A stretch of 64,000 nt of DNA from Novispirillum itersonii subsp. itersonii ATCC 12639. Its GTDB lineage: Bacteria; Pseudomonadota; Alphaproteobacteria; Rhodospirillales; Rhodospirillaceae. Under the pieces are notes generated by a model. That model was not told where the DNA came from. It searched no databases and saw nothing but the letters and a program-made list of their open reading frames with translations. The DNA lies in contig NZ_KB907337.1 of the NCBI RefSeq assembly GCF_000381985.1, positions 137,697-201,696 on the forward strand, read 5' to 3'. Shown one piece after another: positions 1 through 7,416 of this stretch (position 1 is the first letter of the stretch; each line of letters begins with the position of its first letter). The position numbers were made by a program, and so were the translations under genes.

Positions 1-1033
1 TGTCGGCCTCTGCCAGCGGCAGCCCGTCCCGCAACCGGCGCGGCAGATCCGGGTTGGCGATGAACGGCCGCCCGAAAGCGACCGCGTCGGCCAGACCGGA
101 TGCGAGGATGGCTTCCGCCTTTTCCGCCGTGTAGCCCCCGGCAACAATGATGCTGCCGGAAAAGGCCTGTCGCAGTGCCTGCCGGAAGGCGGGCGGGGTT
201 TCCGGCGCGTCATCCCAGTCAGCCTCGGCGATATGGATGAAGGCCAGAGCGCGGCGGTTCAGCTCTGCCGCTGCTTTCAGCAGGGTGGCCGGGGCTTCCG
301 GGTCCGTCATGCCGCGCTGGGTGATAAACGGCGAGATGCGGATGCCGGTCCGGTCGGCCCCCATGACACCGGCGACGGCATCAACCACTTCCAGCAGAAA
401 GCGGATGCGGTTGTCTGCCGACCCGCCGTAACGGTCGGTGCGCTGATTGGCACTGGCCCGCAGGAACTGGTCAATCAGATAGCCATTGGCGGCGTGGATC
501 TCCACGGCATCAAATCCGGCCTCGCGGGCATTCAGCGCTGCCCGGCGGTAATCATCAACCACCGCTTCGGTTTCGGCGGTGGTCAGGGCGTGCGGCACCG
601 GGCAGGGCAGCATACTGCCGGTTCCGGTTGCCGGATCGACAATCCACACCGTGGCATCCGGGGCAAGGGCAGATGGCCCGACGGTCTGGCCGTCTGCGTG
701 CAGGCTGGGGTGGCTCATCCGCCCGACATGCCACAGCTGCAGGGCGATGCTGCCCCCGGCGGCGTGAACCGCCTGCGTCACCTGTTTCCAGCCGTCAATC
801 TGAGCAGGGCTGTAAATACCGGGGGTGAAGGAATAGCCCTTCCCCTGCGGCGAGATCTGCGTTGCTTCGGTCAGAATCATTCCGGCGCTGGCCCGCTGGG
901 CGTAATACTCGGCCATCAGCGGGGTCGGCACATCGCCGGGCTGGGCGGAGCGGGCACGGGTCATCGGGGCCATAATCAGGCGGCTGGGCAGCGGCAGGCT
1001 GCCGATCCGCACCGGGTCAAACAAAGACGGCAT
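1..1033 (-). CDS. Old yellow enzyme-family NADH:flavin oxidoreductase / alkene reductase (3' end outside window)
   Basis: The translation opens MPSLFDPVRIGSLPLPSRL and continues through a stretch reading MAPMTRARS and LQLWHVGRMSHP, the pattern of the FMN-binding (beta/alpha)8 old yellow enzyme family (NemA/OYE type). Family members reduce activated alkenes, nitro compounds or quinones with NAD(P)H in the cytoplasm. About 344 residues are visible and the frame is open at base 1, so the C-terminus is missing. It sits 69 bp behind the SDR gene on the same strand, so the two are probably co-transcribed and controlled by the divergent LysR gene. The natural substrate cannot be told from sequence. 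Confidence 0.9.
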   Translation of the reverse strand, partial: MPSLFDPVRIGSLPLPSRLIMAPMTRARSAQPGDVPTPLMAEYYAQRASAGMILTEATQISPQGKGYSFTPGIYSPAQIDGWKQVTQAVHAAGGSIALQLWHVGRMSHPSLHADGQTVGPSALAPDATVWIVDPATGTGSMLPCPVPHALTTAETEAVVDDYRRAALNAREAGFDAVEIHAANGYLIDQFLRASANQRTDRYGGSADNRIRFLLEVVDAVAGVMGADRTGIRISPFITQRGMTDPEAPATLLKAAAELNRRALAFIHIAEADWDDAPETPPAFRQALRQAFSGSIIVAGGYTAEKAEAILASGLADAVAFGRPFIANPDLPRRLRDGLPLAEAD

Positions 1034-1102
1034 GATGAAATCCTGAGAAAAAGAGGAAAAGAGTAAACCGGCCATGAAGGGCGTGAGCGGGCAAGGCGGG
1101 GC

Positions 1103-1771
1103 TCAGGCGATCAGCGCGCCGCCGTCCACATCCAGCACGGCCCCGGTGACGAAGCCGCTGTCGATGGCGAACAGATAGGCTTTGGCCAGATCGTCGGGAT
1201 GACCGGCCCGCCCGACCGGCAGGGTGGCGCGGGCACGGTCCAGCATCGCCTGCCGGGCCTCGGCAGGCAGGGCGGCATAGGCTTCGGTATCCGTCAGGCC
1301 GGGGCTGACCACATTGACCCGCAGGGGGGCCAGTTCGCGCGCCAGCACCTTAACCGTGGCTTCCAGTGCCGCATTCATCGCGGTTTTGACAAAGGTGCCG
1401 GGAGTGGCACGCCGGGCCAGAAACCCCGAGGTCAGGGTGAGGGTGCCGCCCGGCCGCAGATGCGGGGCTGCGGCCTGCACCGCAGTGACACTGCCCCAGA
1501 ATTTGACCTCAAAGGCGGCTTTGGCGGCAACAAGATCCAGCGCGGTCAACGAGCCGCCGGGGGCCTGTGATCCGGCGGTGATCACCACATGATCGACCGG
1601 GCCAAGGGCGGCAAAGGCCCGGGCGACGGCGGCAGGGTTGCTGACATCCAGCCCGGTGGAGCGGCCGAGGGCATGAACGGTGCCGGGCCGCGCCGACAGA
1701 GCCGACACCACGGCCCGCCCGATGCCGCTGGTCCCGCCGATCACCACAGAAACAGTCTGGTCAGTGAACAT
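1103..1771 (-). CDS. Short-chain dehydrogenase/reductase (SDR)
   Basis: This 222-residue protein is a classical short SDR. It has an N-terminal nucleotide-binding GGTSGIGRAV motif, a VVITAG segment at the NNAG position, and an SPGLTDT segment after the catalytic region. The catalytic area is unusual: the usual Ser...Tyr-x3-Lys reads as TSGFLARRATPGTFVKTAMNAAL, where the Tyr position is taken by Phe (F-V-K-T). Activity as a standard SDR is therefore not assured. The frame is open upstream to 1963, but an AAGGAG site precedes two adjacent ATGs at 1774 and 1771. The second has the better spacing (6 nt) and was chosen. It lies upstream of the OYE gene and divergent from LysR. Confidence 0.85.
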   Translation of the reverse strand: MFTDQTVSVVIGGTSGIGRAVVSALSARPGTVHALGRSTGLDVSNPAAVARAFAALGPVDHVVITAGSQAPGGSLTALDLVAAKAAFEVKFWGSVTAVQAAAPHLRPGGTLTLTSGFLARRATPGTFVKTAMNAALEATVKVLARELAPLRVNVVSPGLTDTEAYAALPAEARQAMLDRARATLPVGRAGHPDDLAKAYLFAIDSGFVTGAVLDVDGGALIA

Positions 1772-1888
1772 CATCGTCTCCTTCCGGAAGGCATGGGGCC
1801 GCATACAGGGGCCCGCAGACAGAGAAAACATCCTGCCGGTCAGACTATGGGATCTGGATTTTCTGAAGAATGGTGAATAATCTGAAAT

Positions 1889-1904
1889 GATAATTCGGAT
1901 TATC
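1889..1904. promoter_or_regulatory. Candidate LysR operator (inverted repeat) in the SDR/LysR divergent region
   Basis: GATAAT-TCGG-ATTATC is a perfect 6-bp inverted repeat with a 4-nt spacer, 22 bp upstream of the LysR start and about 118 bp upstream of the SDR start. LysR-type regulators usually bind such interrupted palindromes in the gap between themselves and a divergent target. A further ATAATC half-site lies at 1877-1882. The assignment is positional inference only. Confidence 0.45.
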
Positions 1905-1925
1905 CGTAGAATGGAGGGCAGGCTG

Positions 1926-2858
1926 ATGCATCTGGACTGGCTGGCGCTGTTCCTGCGGATCATCGAAAAGGGGGGGCTGGCCGCTGCCGGGCGGGAAATG
2001 GGGCTGTCGCCGTCTTCGGTGTCAGAACGTCTGACCGCGCTGGAACGCCATTATGGCGTCGCCCTGCTGGTGCGCACCACCCGGGCGGTGACACTGACCG
2101 AGGAAGGGCGCCTTCTGGCCGAAGGGGCGCGCCGTCTGCTGGCCGAGGCTGATGACCTCGACAGCCGTATCCGGCTTGGGGCTGACCGGCTGTCCGGCGC
2201 GGTGCGGCTGACGGCCCCGATGGATTTCGGGCGGCGGCATCTGGTGCCGCTGCTGGATGCTTTCGGGCAGGATCACCCGGATGTGACGTTTGATCTGCAT
2301 CTGTCTGATGCCCATGTCGATCTGGTGGCGGAAGGGATGGATCTGGCGGTGCGTCATGGCGTGCTGGCCGACAGCTCGCTGAAAGTCAGGCCGCTGGGGG
2401 CGGCCCGGCGGGTGATCTGCGCCGCGCCGTCCTATCTCGACCGCCACGGCGTGCCGGTGCATCCGCAGGATCTGGCGCAGGCGGCAGCGGGGCACCGCTG
2501 CCTGCTGATGCGCTTCGGCAGCGTGGTGGAAACGACGTGGCCGTTCCGGATCGGGGGGCGGGCAGAGCGGGTGCTGATCCGCCCGTACCGGGTGGCCAAT
2601 GATGGCGACCTGATCCGCCGCTGGTGTCTGGACGGGCAGGGGATTGCCTGCAAGTCGCTGTTCGATGTGGCCGGTGATCTGCACAGCGGCGCCCTGCGCG
2701 AGGTCCTGCCGCTGTTCTCTGCCGGGGAAACCGCCCTGCAGCTGGTTTATCCGGCGACGGCAGCCCAGCCCCGGCGGGTGCGGGTGCTGATCTCCTTTCT
2801 GGTCAGCGGACTGACGGCCCGACTGGCGGCTTCCCCGGCGGTGGGGGAACGTGCTTAA
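1926..2858 (+). CDS. LysR-family transcriptional regulator
   Basis: A 310-residue LysR protein. The N-terminal winged helix (residues about 1-60) includes LAAAGREMGLSPSSVSERL and LERHYGVALLVRTTRAVTLTEEG. A periplasmic-binding-protein-like effector domain follows, with AVRLTAP at its start and GDLIRRWCLDGQGIAC near its end. The frame extends back to 1887, but a GGAGG site at 1913-1917 sits at good spacing from the ATG at 1926. It is transcribed away from the SDR-OYE pair and is the obvious candidate to control them. Its last 8 bases overlap the GTG start of the Crp/Fnr gene, which suggests coupled translation. The inducer is unknown. Confidence 0.92.
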   Translation: MHLDWLALFLRIIEKGGLAAAGREMGLSPSSVSERLTALERHYGVALLVRTTRAVTLTEEGRLLAEGARRLLAEADDLDSRIRLGADRLSGAVRLTAPMDFGRRHLVPLLDAFGQDHPDVTFDLHLSDAHVDLVAEGMDLAVRHGVLADSSLKVRPLGAARRVICAAPSYLDRHGVPVHPQDLAQAAAGHRCLLMRFGSVVETTWPFRIGGRAERVLIRPYRVANDGDLIRRWCLDGQGIACKSLFDVAGDLHSGALREVLPLFSAGETALQLVYPATAAQPRRVRVLISFLVSGLTARLAASPAVGERA

Positions 2859-3636
2859 ATACCGGCGGTATCATCGAAAACCCCTTCTCTGCAAAGGGCC
2901 GGAGCAAAGGAAACCTGCCGCTGTGGCAACGGGTATCAACATTCAGGCCGCCTGGGCCGGGGCATCAGGGTGCCGCAGTTGCGGCATCCGACAGATGGCC
3001 CTGTTCGCCGATTTGCAGGAGGCTGATTTTGCGCTGATCCATGTGCCGATTGATGAGCTGCGTCTGCCTGCCGGGGCCCCGCTGTATCATCTCGGGGATC
3101 AGGGCAGTGCCCTGTTTACCCTGCGCTCCGGGATGATCAAGCTGGTGCAGTCGTTGCCCGACGGGGCGCAGCGGATTGTCCGCCTGCGCCGCCCCGGGGA
3201 TACGCTGGGGCTGGAGGTGCTGCTGTCCCTGCCTTACGAGCATGACGCGGTGGCGGTGCAGGATGCGGTACTGTGCCGTTTGCCGCTGGAAGTGGTCACC
3301 CGCCTGCAGCGGGAGACACCGCGCCTGCATACCCAGCTGATGCGCCGCTGGCATCAGGCGGTGCGGGAAGCGGACGAATGGCTGACCGGCCTGTCAACCG
3401 GCAATGCCCGTTGCCGGGTTGCCCGGCTGCTGCTGCATCTGGCTGAAACCGGCGGCAGTGACGAAATCAGTGATCTGTTCACGCGGGAAGATCTGGGGGC
3501 CATTTTAGGCATCACCACCGAGACCGCCAGCCGGACGATTGCCGAGTTCCGCCGTTCTGCCCTGCTGGAAACGCTGGGACGGAATCACTTCCGCTGTAAT
3601 CTGCCCGCCCTGCGGCAGGTGGCCGATCAGGTCTGA
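2851..3636 (+). CDS. Crp/Fnr-family transcriptional regulator with an incomplete N-terminal cysteine set
   Basis: The protein has a cyclic-nucleotide-binding-type beta-roll (residues about 50-160) and a C-terminal winged helix whose recognition segment reads ITTETASRTIAEFRR. The Glu/Ser/Arg pattern there is typical of Fnr/FixK-type proteins that read TTGA-N6-TCAA. Cysteines lie at 14, 41, 44 and 142 (numbering from 2851). C41-x2-C44 plus C142 resembles an Fnr iron-sulfur site, but the usual third clustered Cys is a Phe (ALFADL). Oxygen sensing through a [4Fe-4S] cluster is therefore uncertain. The longest start is GTG 2851, overlapping lysR; GTG 2923 and ATG 2995 are alternatives, and the latter would remove three cysteines. 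A matching DNA box lies 150 bp downstream. Confidence 0.9.
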   Translation: MLKYRRYHRKPLLCKGPEQRKPAAVATGINIQAAWAGASGCRSCGIRQMALFADLQEADFALIHVPIDELRLPAGAPLYHLGDQGSALFTLRSGMIKLVQSLPDGAQRIVRLRRPGDTLGLEVLLSLPYEHDAVAVQDAVLCRLPLEVVTRLQRETPRLHTQLMRRWHQAVREADEWLTGLSTGNARCRVARLLLHLAETGGSDEISDLFTREDLGAILGITTETASRTIAEFRRSALLETLGRNHFRCNLPALRQVADQV

Positions 3637-4077
3637 AAAGTGGCACTGATCCGAAAGGACCAGCCAAGGGTGCGCAGGCGTTTCTTTTTGTGTCTGGGCT
3701 GACAACCCTGACGTGGGGCCGGGGCTGATTTGACGCAGTGCCGCATGATTGTCTGCGAATTGTTAGACTTTGATCGACCACGGCATTTGACACAGCTCAA
3801 TCCGGGGGTCATCATAAAACCATGCGGTCTTTCATCCGTGGTCAGACCGCCGGAAAACAAGGATTCATCAGGCTGACGGGCGCCGTGTCGCGGCGAATCG
3901 CGCAGGCCCATACCTGCACTCTGATAGAACGGTCGGTTCTGTAGCCCTTAACTGTGGGGCACCGTATCCCCCGATCCGTGTTTTCCGGCATCCACGGTAA
4001 CAGGACTGATACCCGGCGGGCCGGGGTGACGCGCTGTGTGTCACCCATACCCCCCACAGCGATTTGGAAACCTCACC
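3637..4077. other. 441-bp non-coding stretch holding an Fnr-type box
   Basis: No convincing gene is seen on either strand; open frames here lack family features. The only recognisable signal is the Fnr-family palindrome at 3787-3800. The stretch separates the Crp/Fnr gene from the unknown gene at 4078 and presumably carries that gene's promoter. Confidence 0.5.
3787..3800. promoter_or_regulatory. Fnr/FixK-family box TTGA-N6-TCAA
   Basis: TTGA-CACAGC-TCAA matches the core recognition sequence of the Fnr/FixK/Dnr branch exactly. It lies 150 bp after the Crp/Fnr gene and 278 bp before the unknown gene at 4078, so it may place that gene and the downstream flagellar-like gene under the regulator. 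No well-spaced promoter was recognised beside it. Confidence 0.5.
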
Positions 4078-4503
4078 GTGGTTGCGAAGGTAGGACAGCA
4101 GATAGGACAGCCGATCGCTGCCTCCCCGTTGCGGGCGGGCAGCAACGGTACTGTTTCGTCGTCCCTGACCTTCCGCAATGTCACCGACATGGCCAACTCG
4201 GGCAATGTCGGGCCGGAGGATGAGGCCCTTCGTTTTGCCCAGAACTGGAACAGCCTGTTCCAGCAGTCGCAGCGGCAGGCGCAGCAGCAGAAGGCCCGGA
4301 TGGAAGGGGTGCGCTTCGGCGATATCCTGACCACCACCGAGGTTTCCGCCGTTCTGGTTGCTTACCGCAATCAGGGCGACCGCTCGGGAAGCGCCGGTAC
4401 GACTGTCCGCAGCGGCGTCAGCCAGTATGAGCGGGCGATCCGGGCGATTTCCTCCGGTGGGAAAGACCGTCAGACCGGCGAAGTCTATAGCCGCTGGATG
4501 TGA
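4078..4503 (+). CDS. Hypothetical protein, Gln-rich central segment
   Basis: This 141-residue protein was not recognised. From the chosen GTG at 4078 (GGAAA site 7-8 nt upstream) it begins MVAKVGQQIGQPIAASP. A Gln-rich, probably helical part follows (NSLFQQSQRQAQQQKARMEG), then a Ser/Gly-rich tail ending in SRWM. There is no signal peptide or membrane segment. It precedes an orphan flagellar-rod-like gene by 121 bp on the same strand, so a structural or export-related link to flagella is possible but not shown. An upstream start at 4036 is also open. Confidence 0.5.
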   Translation: MVAKVGQQIGQPIAASPLRAGSNGTVSSSLTFRNVTDMANSGNVGPEDEALRFAQNWNSLFQQSQRQAQQQKARMEGVRFGDILTTTEVSAVLVAYRNQGDRSGSAGTTVRSGVSQYERAIRAISSGGKDRQTGEVYSRWM

Positions 4504-4624
4504 TTCTGTTCACAGGCCTGACAGGGTGCCGGGTGTATTCTCTTCCTTCCATAAGACTGGTTTGCCCCGGCTGATCTGCCCGGGTGCTATCCCGTCTGTC
4601 TGATGCAGGAAAGGATATCGGGTC

Positions 4625-4999
4625 ATGGCTGACAGCTTTTCCATCGCCGTTTCCGGCCTGAACGCTGCGGCGCGGACCGTGCAGATTTCTGCCTCAAACA
4701 TCGTCAATGCCCGCAGCGGCGGGGTAATCAGTGATCGCGACGGGTATCAGGGCTATCAGCCGCTGCAGCCGACGGCATCCAGTGTTGCCGGCGGTGGGGT
4801 GGTCACCGGGGCGCGCCCGGTGGTACCGGCCTATATGCCGGCACCGGGAACCGATGGAACCGCTTACGGGCTTCCCAACAGCTCCCTGACCACGGATCTG
4901 GTGCAGATGAAACTGGCGCAGACCGCGTATAAGGCCTCTGCCGCGCTGATCCGCACCGCCGATGAGATGCAGAAGACCACGCTGTCGGTGATCGGCTAA
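4625..4999 (+). CDS. Flagellar basal-body rod / FlgC-like protein (orphan copy)
   Basis: The 124-residue product begins MADSFSIAVSGLNAAARTVQ followed by SASNIVNARS, the N-terminal helix signature of flagellar rod and hook proteins. It ends with a coiled heptad helix (TDLVQMKLAQTAYKASAALI then RTADEMQKTTLSVIG), the matching C-terminal helix. FlgC is usually about 135-140 residues, so the middle is slightly short. An AGGA-containing site precedes the ATG. No other flagellar gene is adjacent; motA/motB are at the far end of the window. It could be a true FlgC displaced from its cluster or a paralogue with another role. Confidence 0.75.
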   Translation: MADSFSIAVSGLNAAARTVQISASNIVNARSGGVISDRDGYQGYQPLQPTASSVAGGGVVTGARPVVPAYMPAPGTDGTAYGLPNSSLTTDLVQMKLAQTAYKASAALIRTADEMQKTTLSVIG

Positions 5000-5052
5000 G
5001 CCATCTTTGGGCCTGCGGATGTCCTGTGCTTTTTGCAGTCTGTGTAAGGCAA

Positions 5053-5092
5053 TGCAATAAGGCCGCTGACGGGTGTCAGCGGCCTTATTGCA
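5053..5092. terminator. Bidirectional rho-independent terminator
   Basis: An 18-bp perfect stem (TGCAATAAGGCCGCTGAC and its complement) closes a GGGT loop. It sits between the convergent flgC-like and rpmG genes and probably ends both transcripts. Confidence 0.8.
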
Positions 5093-5114
5093 TAGAAAAC
5101 GGTGTTACCCGTTA

Positions 5115-5282
5115 TTACTTCATCTTCGTTTCACGGAAGACGACGTGCTTACGCACCACCGGATCATACTTACGGAATTCCAGCTTCTGGGTGGTATTCC
5201 GCGGGTTCTTCTTCGCAACGTAGAAGTAACCGGTATCCGCGGTGCTTTCGAGCTTAATCTGAATAGTGGTCGGCTTAGCCAT
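5115..5282 (-). CDS. rpmG: 50S ribosomal protein L33
   Basis: The 55-residue protein starts [20 protein letters not shown] and ends [11 protein letters not shown], with the family's [11 protein letters not shown] core. Length is normal for L33. It lacks the paired Cys-x2-Cys motifs, so it is the zinc-independent form. It is a structural component of the large ribosomal subunit near the E site. It is transcribed alone toward the strong terminator at 5053-5092. The flanking S41 protease gene runs in the same direction further upstream. Confidence 0.97.
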   Translation of the reverse strand: MAKPTTIQIKLESTADTGYFYVAKKNPRNTTQKLEFRKYDPVVRKHVVFRETKMK

Positions 5283-5512
5283 CGCCTTAAATCCTGGTCA
5301 AACAGCGTGCGTGTCGAGGGGCGCACAATACAGTGATGGGAAAAGGTGTCAAGGAAAAGCTGGGGAAAACTGTGTAGAAAACTGAAAAACCCAGCATTTT
5401 CCAGTCTTTATAAGCGATTTTGCCGGTCCCCGGAAGCCCCCTTTTCCGGGGGATGGCGCATACGGGCCAAAATCTTCAGGGCAAAGGAGTCCGGAGAGGG
5501 ACGCGGGCGGGC

Positions 5513-7204
5513 TCAGCGGTGCAGGGCGGCGGTGTCGTCCGGCGGGGTCAGCACCGTCTGGGCATGGCTGTAGGCGGTACCGTCCCGCAGCAGGGCCTTG
5601 CCGACAGCAACATCGGTGCTCCATCCGCTGTGGTTGCCCGGCGGGCAGCGGTTGCGCAGCGCGGCGCGGGTGCTGGCATCGGTGACGGCCACCGACCGCC
5701 ACTGGCGGCTGAAGGCCTCCAGATCGGCCACGGAGCGGGCGAGGGATTGCACGGTCAGGTCCGGTGTCATGGTCTGATCGTAGATGCACACCCCCGGCAT
5801 CACCCCCAGCCCTTCCAGCGCGTAGCCGGTGGGGCTGTGAAAGCGTGACCATGTCAGGGTCAGTTCCCCGTCGTTGGGCAGGCGCACCACGGTCTGGACC
5901 GTGCCCTTGCCGTAGGAGGAGGTGCCCGCCACCACGGCCCGGCCACTGTCTTCCAGCGCGGTGGCCAGAATTTCGGCGGCAGAGGCTGATTTGCCATCAA
6001 CCAGAACCACGATCGGCAGCCCCTTGGCAATGTCATCAGGGTGGGCCGAATAGCTCTGCATCGCCTCGGGGTGACGCCCCCGGGTGGTGACGATCTTACC
6101 CCGGTCCATGAACAGATCCGCCGCTGCCACCGCCTGATCCAGCAGGCCGCCGGGGTTGCCGCGCAGATCCAGCAGCAGACCGTTGACTCTGGGGCTTTGC
6201 ACGGCGTTGGTGACTGCCTCTTCCAGCGCCTTGGCGGTACGGTGGTTAAAGCTGCTGATGCGGATATGGGCGATGCTGTCGGAATCCGACATCACAAAGA
6301 CGGTCTGCGGCACCACCAGCCCGCGCCGCAGGGTCACTTCCATCGGCCGGGTGCGGGTTTTGCCATCGGGGCGTTCGATCCCCAGATTGACGGGGGAATT
6401 GATCGGCCCGCGCAGCCGTTGCCGCGCCGCTTCCAGCGTGCCGCCCATTTTAGTGATTGCCGTACCGTCGATGGAGGTCACCAGATCGCCCGCCCGGATC
6501 CCGGCATCGGCGGCGGGGGTATCGGGCATCACTTCGGTGATGGCAAGTTTGCCGTCTTCCAGAACATAGCGGATACCGATACCGCCAAAGCCGTTGCGGT
6601 TGGCCCGGTTCTCGCTGGCTTCCGTCTGTCCGGCATAGCGGGAATACGGGTCAAGACGGCTGACAAGGGCGTCAAACAGTGCCTGATAAATCTCCTCGGC
6701 CCCGGCATCGGAGATCGGGTGAGAAATCTTGCGGGCCGCCTGCGTCATATCGACGGTGATGCGGGCCCAGGCTGACAGGCTGGTGTCTGGCGGGGCGGAA
6801 TAGCTGGCGACCACCCCGCGCTCGTCAAGAAGCTGGATCCACTGGTCATTGGCAGACACGCTGACCGACGGGTCAAGGGTGGTCAGGCCACGCAGCGTAT
6901 CAAGGGCCAGTACGCGGCCTGACAGCGGGTCAAGGTGGCGTTCGGCAACAACGTCGAAAGTGAAGCCGACCATCCGCAGGGCTTCATCGCGGGAGAAATC
7001 CGGGTCATCGCGGGGGGCTGCGGCCCCGGCAGGCACGCCAGCGGACAGCCACAGGCAGATCAGCCCGGCGAGAACCCGCCCGGACACGCACCGTCTGAAG
7101 GCTGGCTGTCTGAAAGCTGGCCACCCCAAAACAGGGCATCCGGCAACAGAACTGGGGTGGCCGGAAACGGCCCGGAGAATCCGGTCTGCGGTACCTGCTG
7201 CCAT
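5513..7204 (-). CDS. S41-family C-terminal processing protease (CtpA/Prc type)
   Basis: The product has a hydrophobic export segment (VLAGLICLWLSAGVPAGAAA), a PDZ domain (GIGIRYVLEDGKLAITEV through DLVTSIDGT), and an S41 catalytic core. VDGKSASAAEILATAL carries the nucleophilic Ser and TSSYGKGTVQTV the general-base Lys. Such serine proteases trim or degrade envelope proteins in the periplasm. The start is uncertain. The frame is open to 7309. ATG 7204 gives 563 residues, while GTG 7087 would place a compact signal peptide at the very N-terminus. It stands alone between rpmG and rnr on the minus strand. Confidence 0.88.
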   Translation of the reverse strand: MAAGTADRILRAVSGHPSSVAGCPVLGWPAFRQPAFRRCVSGRVLAGLICLWLSAGVPAGAAAPRDDPDFSRDEALRMVGFTFDVVAERHLDPLSGRVLALDTLRGLTTLDPSVSVSANDQWIQLLDERGVVASYSAPPDTSLSAWARITVDMTQAARKISHPISDAGAEEIYQALFDALVSRLDPYSRYAGQTEASENRANRNGFGGIGIRYVLEDGKLAITEVMPDTPAADAGIRAGDLVTSIDGTAITKMGGTLEAARQRLRGPINSPVNLGIERPDGKTRTRPMEVTLRRGLVVPQTVFVMSDSDSIAHIRISSFNHRTAKALEEAVTNAVQSPRVNGLLLDLRGNPGGLLDQAVAAADLFMDRGKIVTTRGRHPEAMQSYSAHPDDIAKGLPIVVLVDGKSASAAEILATALEDSGRAVVAGTSSYGKGTVQTVVRLPNDGELTLTWSRFHSPTGYALEGLGVMPGVCIYDQTMTPDLTVQSLARSVADLEAFSRQWRSVAVTDASTRAALRNRCPPGNHSGWSTDVAVGKALLRDGTAYSHAQTVLTPPDDTAALHR

Positions 7205-7349
7205 ACTCGGTCCAGTCCTGGAAACGGCGGTCGGCGGAAGGAGACAGGGATAACGGCGGTAAGCCCCCTGCCTTCCGAGTATCAGACCATGGCAGCTTTG
7301 ACTTAACAAGATGTAAGCATCGGCCTTGCCTGCGGGGGCTTATTTCAGC

Positions 7350-7385
7350 AAAACCCCCTGTCGGCGAAGGCTGACAGGGGGTTTT
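7350..7385 (-). terminator. Rho-independent terminator after rnr
   Basis: A 16-bp stem with one G-U pair closes a four-base loop; the arms begin AAAACCCCCTGTC and its complement. Read on the minus strand it lies 32 bp after the rnr stop codon and ends in TTTT. Confidence 0.8.
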
Positions 7386-7416
7386 CTGGCATTACAGCAG
7401 CTTGGGCAGCAGCCGG

